From Cylindrobasidium torrendii FP15055 ss-10 (Eukaryota > Basidiomycota > Agaricomycetes > Agaricales > Physalacriaceae): a DNA stretch of 64,000 nt. How positions within the stretch are numbered: the stretch's first letter is position 1; each line of letters begins with the position of its first letter. Shown here in pieces: positions 1-9,537 of this stretch. The translations under genes were made by a program, and so were the position numbers. The notes under the pieces were generated by a model, which ran no database searches, was not told where the DNA came from, and saw only the letters and a list, made by a program, of their open reading frames with translations. The stretch is taken from NCBI GenBank assembly GCA_000934385.1, contig KN880479.1, positions 62,001 through 126,000 of the forward strand, read 5' to 3'.

Positions 1-87
1 CAGTCCTTTCGAGAGCCTCGGTCATTCCCGCTCTTTCTGAGACGGTCCAATCCACGCAATGAGCAGACCACTTCAAACGAGGTAACA

Positions 88-2050
88 ATGTTGATTCCGG
101 AACCGAGCATGAAGCTGACTGCACTGTCCAGCGACAACCAGAGGAACATGGAAATGGAATCTCTCCGGCGCGAAATCACCCATGTAATAGCACAAACCGC
201 GAATGGATGCATACGAGAACTCAATCTTGACCCCAATGTACGTTGCCCGACGCCTCCCTAGGATTTACGCTCATCTGTCCTTTACAGGCTGCCCCGGCTC
301 TTGCTCAGCTCCAGGCACACGCAAACTCCCTCGAGAACGCGCTTTTTCAGTCGCGTCAACTGTATAGCAACTTATACCACGAGTTCCAGTGCGCCAAAGC
401 AGACATCGAACAACTCAGGTAATTGAACAACAGCGAACCCCTTCGTTGACTTACACTCTGTCAGGACAAAGAATCTCGCTCTTCAAATGGAGGTCAAGGC
501 CAAATCAGAGTACCACGCCATAATCGAAAATCGCCTCCGCGGCTCGCCCGCGCAATTCCAGGAACTAAGCGCAGAGTTGCACCAACGCGTTGTGAATCTC
601 ACAGCTGCCGAAGGAGCAAGAGACCGCTACAAGCATCAGAGGGATATGCTACGCCAACAGCTCAAAACTATCTCACTGGGGCAAAACGGTGAGGATTGTT
701 TAGCTGACCATCTCCCATGCCACTGCTAAAGTAATCCTTACAGGACACGCTCCAAACGGTGCAGGGGTGAGCAAGCGAGCTTTTTTTCGTGCCCCAACGC
801 TCAATACGATAATTCTAGCCATTTCGTCCTTTGCTTCAACCTCCTCAGCAGCAGCAACAACAACACCTTCTACAACATCTTCAACAACAACAACAACATC
901 TCCAACAACAGCATATCCAACAACAACAGCATCCCCAACAGCGCAATCAGCAGCAGCATCCACAGGGTGCAATGCCAGCACCCCAGCGTCCCGCCCTTGT
1001 TATTCCTGCCCAGCCCATGCAAGGCAGGCAGACCTTCTTGACACCGGCGCAGGAAATGAGCCACCAGCAATCATTCACACCGACATCTGGCCAGCCATTG
1101 AATTTGGGAAGTTCCCAAGGTCGTGCATCGCAGAGCGTCCCACAATCACCGGTTGGCAGGTTATTTCCGCAACAACTTCAGGACCAACAACAAGGAGTGC
1201 GACGTGCTTCGGATGGCTTCCGTCCGCCTCTCCCGCCCCTTTACGCTTCGAACGCCTTTGCAATGCCTCCCCGTCCTGTTTCTCAGGGTCAAGCGCAACA
1301 GGCTCAGTCCACGAGCCAATCGCCCTTGCAACAAATACAGGCCAACCACGCTCCCCGACCCGAAAACGACCGAAACCAGCGCAGAGCTTCGGCGCAGCAA
1401 GTAAGGCGACCAAGTGGAGATTCGCCTATGGTAACAGTCTCCCAACAATCCTCGGCGGCCATGCCCGTATCTCAGACTGCAATGCGTGCGCCGCCAGCGC
1501 CGCCCACCCAACAGCAACCACCACAAATCAAACTTGCATCCTCCAGTCCTCCTGCCCAGAGAGAGGCAGAAAGTGTGAAACCGCGCCCGACGCCCGGGCC
1601 CAGCGGGGAAGGATCTGTACCTACAGAGGCGACCAGTGTCAAGCGGGAACGCGAACCAGAAACGCCGGGCAAAGATGAACCTGACGCGAAACGGGTCAAG
1701 CTCGAGGAATCCAATTCGCATGAAATGTCGGCCGCAATGGAGGCAATGCCGGACGAGGACGACGAAATCATTGAAGTTGATAGTGAAGGATTTCGGACGA
1801 TCTGGAGTTGCATACCGATTTGTCTGGATAAAACTGAAGGTCCCGTCGTGTGCAAACTTTGCAGGTATGGCGCATATAATTGGTTTAATCTCGTTACTAA
1901 ACATGTTGTGACAGTATGCGACAACGCAAGGACCCTTCGGTGAATGTCGTTCTTGCCCCAGAGTGGAATGAATCCTGTAAACCCGATATCGAGTTGCACT
2001 TCCAGCAGGCGCATCGCAAAGCCCTCGACGGTATGAGAGGCAAAGTCTGA
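88..2050 (+). CDS. Glutamine-rich protein with N-terminal coiled coil and C-terminal C2H2-like motif
   Basis: Function not recognised. Six exons (88-237, 288-418, 465-688, 744-766, 819-1864, 1915-2050) give 569 residues. The first ~220 residues are charged and helical with coiled-coil character. A poly-Gln/His stretch follows (exon 5 start), then a long Pro/Ser/Gln-rich low-complexity part with KREREPE and DAKRVK basic patches that resemble nuclear localisation signals. The C-terminus has VCKLC about 35 residues before ELHFQQAHRK, a Cys-x2-Cys plus His-x4-His set that resembles an atypical zinc finger split by the last intron. A nuclear or transcription-related role is inference only. The frame is open upstream of the chosen ATG to base 1, so the gene may start outside the window. 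Confidence 0.7.
843..972 (+). repeat. CAG/CAA trinucleotide tract coding for polyglutamine
   Basis: An imperfect run of CAG and CAA codons interrupted by CAT, CTT and CTC lies at the start of exon 5 of the first gene. It encodes blocks of Gln with interspersed His and Leu. The CAA interruptions make it less pure than a simple CAG repeat. Confidence 0.85.
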
Positions 2051-2419
2051 ATTTGACTGTGGTTTCCCAGTCTACCCTTTCGTTTATGACCTACTTACGT
2101 CCCTACGACTATCTTTTTGTTTGAGCTGTTCATTATGTTGCGTTGCCTTTGTTTTCGAGTTTACCTGTCATCGTCTTACTATTCTAATCTCATATTACAA
2201 AGGACTACATACATCGACTGGAAGTTCCTATATCTGTATTATCATGACCTTACTTTGATGCTAATCCTGGAATTTCTGCTACGAGCACCAGTTGGGTGTA
2301 CATACCAATCCATACAGCGGTATGCACGAGGTATCGGGTCATCGGCCCGTAGCATTGATGATGAGATTGCATCCGAATCACCTATCTTGACCCACCACTC
2401 GATTGAGCCCAACTCGAAC
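2051..2419. other. Intergenic, 3' end of gene 1 and promoter of the M28 peptidase gene
   Basis: 369 bases, T-rich in its first half. The frame is open upstream of the peptidase ATG, but the added residues have no family match, so I treat it as 5' leader. No RNA gene or repeat was seen. Confidence 0.5.
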
Positions 2420-5400
2420 ATGGCGGTCAGTCATACGGAGAAGCTCTCCGGCGTCCTCCCAAGCCATTCTGTGCCAACACGACAGGCCAAGCGCTCATCG
2501 TCGGCCAAGTTTATCTTCCTCGGCATCTTGCTGGCCACTGTCCTAGGATACAAGGCATTCGTCGCGCTTTCTGCGTCCTCTGCTGTACACATCTCCTCGT
2601 TCGAGAAACCAACCAAGGAAGAATGGGAGACACTCTTCCTTTCCGTGCCAGACCCTGAGCACGCCAGAGAGACCTCAATTAGGTTCTCGAAGGATGCCCA
2701 TCTTGCTGGCTCGACGCAGGACTTTGCGGACGCCAGATACATAATGGAGCTTTTCCGCACCGAGCTCGATATCCCCACGCCTAAGGAAGAGCCAATTTAT
2801 AACGCTGGGACGCCCAAGTCTCGCGCCAACACCATCAAGCTCACGATGCCCTTTACATCGTCGAAGCCAACAGCGTGGATTGACACATATTACCCTGTGA
2901 TGGATACTCCAGCTGAGCGAACACTGGAACTCATAGATAGTGACGGCTACTCGTTGTGGACTGCAGACTTGGAGGAAGATGGGGATCCTGCAGACGAGGA
3001 TGCAGCTCGCGCAAGGACTGCTGTGCCAGCCTGGCACGGTATGAGGTGGGTATCGTTCCCAAAACTATTTCGTCGACTAACGGTTATCGCGCAGCTTCGA
3101 TGGCGAGGCGGAGGGAGAGGTACGCGCGGAATTCGTTCCGCACAATCTTGCGTGCTCATTCCATTTGCTTAGCTTATCTATGTCAATTATGGCACCCAAG
3201 AGGTTTGCCTCCGGCCATCTCGTCGCACACGGCCCCCGAGCTGAACAGTTTCCAGGACTATCGTGAATTGTTGGCCGCAGGTGTTGACTTTACTGGCAAG
3301 ATTGTCATTGCGAGGTACGGCCATATATTCCGCGGATTGAAGGTGGGTCCTACTAGCAGGTCCTTACGCGTCTCTTATGCTCCGTAGGCCTACGGTGCGC
3401 AAGAACTGGGTGCAGCAGGTATCCTTATATATTCCGACCCACGGGATGACGGTTTCGTGACTGTGGAGAACGGCTACAGCACCTATCCCAATGGCCCTGC
3501 TCGCAATCCAGACTCTGTGCAGCGCGGAAGCGTCATGCTGCTCTCGAAGTATCCGGGAGACCCCACAACTCCTGGATACCCTGCATACGAAAACGCCAAT
3601 CGCACGTCCGCGGAGAACATTCCCAAGATACCTAGCTTGCCGATTTCGTGGGCGAATGCGCAAAGACTACTCGAAGAGATTGGTGGCAATGACAAACTGA
3701 CTGGCAGGAGTAGCCAGACAAAGGTTAAGCTGGTCAACCATGTCGACAGGAAAGTCACGCCAATCTGGAATACTATGGCCGCAATCCCTGGGCACGTACG
3801 GGATCAGGTATTACTTGTGGGTGCTCATCGGGATGGTACGAGTGCTTTGTTTATTTGTAGGTTAGTCACTGATGTTGTGACAATCATAGCGTGGGTTCTG
3901 GGTGCTGCAGACCCCGTCAGTGGTACAGTCTCACTTGTTGAGATCGTGAAAGCTTTCGGAGAGCTGCTAAGAACAGGATGGAAGCCTTTGCGTACTGGTG
4001 AGTAGATCACACCTGGTCGCTACCGCCTCTGACTGTACCAGTCGTATTCGCTAGCTGGGATGCCGAAGAGGTGCGAACATTGCCAAAACCATTGAATAAT
4101 ACATATCGAGCCTTTTGACAGCAAGGTCTCGTCGGGAGCGTTGAGTACGGAGAAGACTTCGCTGAATGGATACAAGAGCATCTGGTTGCCTACTTGAATG
4201 TCGACGTCTCTTCATCTGGCTCTTCCTGGAACGCCGGTGGCTCACCGTCCCTTGCGCATCTCATCAAACAAACAGCTTTAGACGTTCCTCATCCCACAAA
4301 TCCTGGAAAGTCACTATGGGACGCAAGGAACGACGAGGGGCCGTTCAAGCCCGACTCAGCAACCGAGGAGCAAGTCGCGGATGCGGCGGCCCTCGAGTGG
4401 TACGCGTCCCAGAAAGCAGCCAAGGCGTCGCGTGGGACTGGGGTCACCCCTCTGGGCAGTGGCAGTGACTACACTGTCTTCCTTCAGCGGCTTGGTGTAA
4501 GTATGGTATCTGATGGCATGATGCTGTTCTCACGTGCCATATGTAGGTCGCAAGTACTGACCAGGGCTTTGGGGGTACACCGTACGATGCACCATACCAC
4601 TACCACTCCATCTACGACAGTTACCGCTGGCAGGATTTGTATGCTGATCCTGGTTTCTTCCACCATGTGAGTTAATAGCAGTCCAAGAAGTAAGGCAGGC
4701 TAAAAACAAGTGCTCCCCAGGTCGCGGTCGCGAAACATCTGGGTTTGATGGCTCTCCGAATTACGGACGCAACCATTCTGCCGTTGAACACGACACAGTA
4801 CGCATACGAGCTTGAGGAGTATCTCGATACGTATGTCGACAACAAGTGACCCACAGGAGCTCTGTTCTCACATCGTCACAGTGTACAGAGCCTCGCCGAC
4901 GAGCTGCAATCCTCTTGGTCGCTTGACCTCACCGGGTTGCGCGCGTCCATCCGCACGTTACAGGTTGCCAGTAATGCTCTCGACGCCGAAAAGGAGGATG
5001 CCGAACGCACTTTCAAGGATCTTCTGGGCAAACTCCCCTCTTTCCCGCCTGGTCGCGAGCCCAAATTTGCGCACCACAAATCATGTATGCACGGTAGCGC
5101 AATGCTCAGCAAGATTTCCGCCTGGGTGAAGTCTCTGTTTGGAGTGTACACTCCGGAGGTGTCTTGGGAAGATGCTATGCAATGGCCGACATACAAGGAG
5201 GTGCTCGAACAAGAGAATGCTGAGAAGGACCTTCCTCTTCCTTCACCTCCAAAGATTCCGGGCCTGCCGCCAATTTGGGAATTCATCAAGGCGCAGCGGA
5301 GGGTCATCAAGGCTAACAAATTGCTCATGTCGTTCGAGCGAGGCTTCATCTCGGAGGGTGGCATCAAAGAACGCGAATGGTACAAGCATCTTGGTGTTGC

Positions 5401-5607
5401 CCCTGGAAAGTGGCTTGGTGCGTTCTCTTTAACTATAGGCCTCACTCGAGATTATTCAATCCCAACATAGGCTATGGCGCGACGACACTCCCTGCTTTGA
5501 CCGAGGCCATCACATTCGAGAATGACAAGGACTTGGCTGAATACGAAGCGAAGAGGCTTATTGGTCTAATTGACGCTCTTACAGACATTATCATGCCGGA
5601 CGAGTAG
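2420..5607 (+). CDS. M28-family glutamate carboxypeptidase II-like membrane metallopeptidase
   Basis: Twelve exons give 881 residues. A short cytosolic tail is followed by one hydrophobic segment (about residues 32-50), so a type II vacuolar or plasma-membrane ectoenzyme is likely. The order matches glutamate carboxypeptidase II and the transferrin-receptor family: protease-associated domain (YVNYGTQE, GKIVIARYG), M28 zinc core, and C-terminal helical dimerisation domain. All co-catalytic zinc positions are visible: GAHRDAW, GAADPVSG, SWDAEEQG, NVDVSSSG and YHYHSIYD. It should therefore be active on small peptides. The start was chosen because the TM segment then sits at the usual distance. 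Exon borders include a 38-nt intron (3203-3240), short for this genome. It is not a transferrin receptor, which lacks these residues. Confidence 0.9.
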
Positions 5608-5677
5608 GCCCGCGAACTACGTTTTGATTACTTCTTCATCAACACATTTATATGTCCTTAAGCTTGATACATCAAAA

Positions 5678-7016
5678 TTATACGAGCGTCTTCAGAATAT
5701 CGATAATCTTGTCACCGAGCTCGACAGTCGATGTTTTGCCACCCAAATCTGCTGTGCGCAAACCCAGGCCACCTGTTTCTGGTGTGTCTAGGACTTTGCG
5801 AACAGCAGTCTCGATTGCCCGAGCGGGTGCATCAAGACCGAGAGAGTAGCGCAGAAGCATTGCAGCGCTGAGTATGGTGCCAATGGGGTTGGCAATCCCT
5901 TTTCCTGCAATATCGGGCGCAGAGCCATGTATAGGCTCATACAACCCGGATGTGGGCTTGAAGTCGGCCGAGGGTTTTGAGGGTGCACCGGCAAGAGAAG
6001 CTGAAGGGAGCAGGCCCAGGGATCCAGGAATGACACTGGATTGATCAGAGAGACTGAAAACGATGTCAGTAAAGATGCTTGAGTGGTAAAGCGGTACCCG
6101 TACATATCTCCGAACAAATTCTCTGTCAGTACGACACCGTTCAGCCGTTTCGGCGAGGCGACAATGACCATAGCAGCAGAGTCTACGAAGTGGTGGTCGA
6201 ATTTGATCTGAGGATACTCCTTCTCGAGTGTCTCTGTCACTGTCTTGCGCCAGAGCCTGGAGGATGCGAGGACATTTGCCTTGTCAACTGAGTGTATTTC
6301 AAGGGGTGGGTCGGCAGCAAGCGCAATTTGGGCAGCAACGCGGGTGATACGTTGGACTTCGGCGACGCTGTAGATCATGTTGTCCCATGCAGTGTCAACA
6401 TCTGGCTCTACACCCTGCTCCTTGCGCGTGCCGAAGTAGATACCACCGATGAGCTCACGGACGACGATCATGTCGACACCTTGGGCAATGGACGGTTTGA
6501 GAGGGGTGTATTCGAGCAGCGCGTCCGAGGCAAAGTTGGCAGGACGGATGTTGGCGTACAGACCAAGGGCCTTGCGCAGAGCGAGCAGACCTTGTTCAGG
6601 CCGGACCTTTGCATGCACGCCCCACTTGGGACCGCCGATGGCGCCTGTGTAAACCCAGTCAGTTGGAGACCAGCGGGCATGGAGTATAGCGCACCCATGA
6701 GAATAGCATCTGCCTCCTGGCATGCCTTGAGCGTTGATTCGGGGAGCGGCTCCCCCGTCTCGTCAATAGCGCATCCGCCGAAATTGTGGGTCTCCAACTT
6801 GAGCTCAAAGTCACTCGACGCGGCAGCGACAACTTCGAGCACCCGCTTTGCCTGAGCAACGATTTCGGGACCTTGGTACGTCGTCAGCGCAAGGCGAGAT
6901 GCGGCTTCTGAACAGCATACCGATGCCATCTCCGGGGAGGACAACTACGCGAAAACTGCCATCATTTCAGCAAACATCCTTGAGCTCATGACTACTGCTC
7001 ACGATCTGGGAGCCAT
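5678..7016 (-). CDS. LEU2: 3-isopropylmalate dehydrogenase (leucine biosynthesis)
   Basis: Oxidative decarboxylation of 3-isopropylmalate to 2-oxoisocaproate, the third leucine-specific step, NAD- and Mg/Mn-dependent. Exons 7016-7003, 6955-6921, 6871-6695, 6644-6104 and 6053-5678 give 380 residues, the normal length. Visible family signatures are the N-terminal [48 protein letters not shown] and the C-terminal [19 protein letters not shown]. The first coding exon is only 14 nt; it was chosen because no in-frame ATG exists in exon 2 and the 47-nt intron has good borders. The gene is divergent from NOB1 across 144 bp that contain a perfect palindrome. There is no extra targeting sequence. Confidence 0.95.
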
Positions 7017-7160
7017 TGTGAATTCAATGAGTCGAGTGAGGGTTGTTCTGCTTTTATGGAGAGTTAGGTCGGGATCCTCGGCCGAGGAATGACGATCCGA
7101 AGAGATAGATTCAGAAATGGACGCTTGTGATCCCATCATCAAACTTTTGAACTTTCCATC
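7017..7160. promoter_or_regulatory. Shared divergent promoter of LEU2 and NOB1
   Basis: 144 bases separate the two start codons, so both promoters must lie here. A perfect 14-bp palindrome, TCCTCGGCCGAGGA (7075-7088), with a central CGG/CCG pair is the most obvious element. Such CGG half-sites are typical of Zn2Cys6 factors, but no factor is assigned. Confidence 0.6.
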
Positions 7161-8665
7161 ATGGACAAAAAGCCAAGATGCAAACAGCTTGTTCTCGATG
7201 CTGGCCCTCTCCTCTCTCTTTCGCCCCTCAAGGGTCTAGCCGAATCCTATGTGACTGTCCCCCAAGTCCTGGAGGAACTCAAGGACAAAAATGCACGGGA
7301 ACACCTCCAACGACTGGGCTTAAATTATGGAATTAAGATCGAGGTTAAAACCCCAACTGCTGCTAGTCTGACTACTGGTGCGTAACAAGTCAACCTGCAA
7401 ATGATCCAGGCTGAGCTGCTCTTAGTTATCCAATGGGCGAAGAAGACTGGAGATTACTCTGTGCTATCACACCCTGATTTGTGTGTACTTGCTCTGACGC
7501 ATACTCTGCACGAGCAAGCAAAAGCTGAAGCAGCAGCAAAGGCGCGTGCGACTCATTGTCTATTGACACCATTCTCACATGCTACACAGTAGACCGACGC
7601 CCCGCCATCTACAGAAACCGCCCCCACACCTGAATCCATCACATCCGCGCCCTCTACCGACGTCGTCATTGACGAAGACACAGAAGCAGATGCTCCGCCG
7701 TCATCAGAATCAGGGTCCGACGACGAAGAGCAGGAGGCGCCGACGCTGGAGGAGAGCGAACCGCTGGATGTCGAATTGAAACCAATCGAGGAGCCCACAT
7801 CCACAACATCGGTCCCTTCAACACATTCCAAAACAGCAGATGAGCCCCTCTACGATGATCCAGAGGATGAAGACGACGGAGAAGGCGAATGGATCACACC
7901 CTCCAACGTCGGTGTACACAAATCTCGCCATCTTGATCTCCTTCCTGGTGCCGACATGAAGAAGGGCAAAGGTCAAGATGAAATTGTCCCCGTTGGCTGC
8001 ATGTCTGCGGATTTTGCCATGCAAAACGTTCTGCTCCAGATGGGTCTCAGCCTCGTCGGCCTTGAGGGAAAGAGGATACAAAAAGTGAAGAGCTGGGTTT
8101 TGCGGTGTCATGCCTGTTTCAAGTGTGTCCTACTGCTCTTGAAATTCAAGAAAATACTCACAATACGCCCAGGATTTGTAAGGATGCATCAAAACAGTTC
8201 TGCCCATCCTGCGGCAATCCCTCACTTTTGCGCGCGTCGGTGACTATCTCAGCACCGGGCGCGTCTGCCGATACGCCTACGATGCAAGTCCACCTCAAGT
8301 CCAACTTCCAATATCGCGTTCGCGGGACAAAATTCTCTATCCCCTCACCCAAGGCCGGTTCTGCGAAGACAGGACCAGGGGAAGGGCTTATTCTACGGGA
8401 GGACCAGACGGCATACATGCGTGCAAAGAAACAGGCGGACAACAAGCGCGAACGGGAAGAGGCGAAGATGATGAAGGGTTTGTTAGCGAGGAGCGCGAAG
8501 GGAGAGGCAGGTGTCGCTGTGGGCAGCTGGATGGACCCTGACTGGATTCCTGAAATCATGAGTGCGAGCGCAGGTGGGAAAGGCAGGACCGGTCGTGGAG
8601 ATGGTATGCCTACCATTGGGCATGGGAAGAAGAATCCGAATGAGGCCAGGCGGAGAAAAAAGTAG
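7161..8665 (+). CDS. NOB1: NOB1, 20S pre-rRNA endonuclease of the 40S subunit
   Basis: PIN-domain nuclease that cleaves 20S pre-rRNA at site D in late cytoplasmic 40S maturation. Exons 7161-7377, 7426-7545, 7615-8122 and 8173-8665 give 445 residues. The PIN domain opens with LVLDAGPLL (metal-binding Asp) and includes SHPDLCVLALTH. An acidic linker follows, then a zinc ribbon (CHACFK ... CPSCGNP) and a basic C-terminus ending EARRRKK, as in other NOB1 proteins. Exon 3 starts at 7615 because the nearer AG sites lead into a stop or break frame. The fourth Cys-containing exon begins right at the ribbon. Confidence 0.93.
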
Positions 8666-8720
8666 ATGGTTTCCAGTAGTTCCGCCTCCTTGTAGTGATA
8701 ATACAGCATTTCATGATTTT

Positions 8721-9415
8721 CTACGCGCCCAAACTCCTGTTCATGAAACGCCTCTTCTGGAAGGACATCCACCACTTGCTAGGTTTCCCAGTGCCATCCG
8801 CGTACAGAATCTCTACCAGACGGGCGGCCAATTCCTGGCGCACTTGAACGAGGTATTGGCGAAGATAGTCTGGAAATGATAGTGAGATCAAGTAGGGGTT
8901 CAAAGCAACAGCAACGTTACCAGCTTCATTTCTACTAGCTGGCGCCCCGTAGTGCGAGTTGAGAGAGAATGTAGCGTCACCGGGGATAGGGAAGTTGTCG
9001 ACCGCAAGCGTATTGAGTTGCTTGGTGGCATCAATCTTCGCTGGGGGTGCGCGTGCTGCACCAATCTTCGCCAGGCAGTCCGAGATGTAAAGGATAAGGA
9101 CAATGAGCGTGCGGTCTGCGCCGCCCTTGATTTCGAAGTTGCGGAACAGCGAATTAGCGCGGAAAAGGTCGAGTGCCTCGTCGATGATATCCGCTTCTCC
9201 ATCGCCAGCTATGAGACGCGTCAATGCATGCAAAGAGCGTGAAGATGTGGATAGGACACGCACCCAGCGGCGAAGGCCCTCGGAATTTAGTCTTGATGGG
9301 CAAGATTGACATGTTGCCCACTACTCGCGCATCGGCAGAGTCGTTGAATGCAGAGTGGTACGCCTACACGACGATTCAGCTGGTATTTTGGCCGTTGGAG
9401 TATACTAACAGGCAT
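8721..9415 (-). CDS. ARC18: Arp2/3 complex subunit 3 (p21-Arc)
   Basis: Structural subunit of the seven-protein Arp2/3 complex that nucleates branched actin. Exons 9415-9410, 9363-9264, 9208-8921 and 8869-8721 give 180 residues, the family length. Recognisable blocks are MPAYHSAFND, the conserved NMSILPIKTKFRGP, LFRANSLFRNFEIKG, VDNFPIPGD and the C-terminal KPSKWWMSF / RRFMNRSL. The first coding exon is 6 nt (Met-Pro) followed by a 46-nt intron. The 51-nt third intron is a multiple of three, so the unspliced frame stays open but inserts residues absent from the family. Divergent from YVC1 across 122 bp. Confidence 0.95.
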
Positions 9416-9537
9416 GTCTTTGGCTGCGCTCGTGAGTGGATGAGGTAGACTTTCGGATGGCCGGGCCGATGGATGAAGGATGCAATCCGCGGGTATGACG
9501 ACTTGAATGGTTTTCAACGTTGTCTAACTCGTCCACC
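9416..9537. promoter_or_regulatory. Divergent promoter of ARPC3 and YVC1
   Basis: Only 122 bases lie between the two start codons. No clear TATA box was seen. Confidence 0.5.

Noticed and set aside
831..972. Poly-Thr/Ser and other frames across the CAG/CAA tract
   Set aside because: Only the Gln frame joins upstream and downstream exons in phase.
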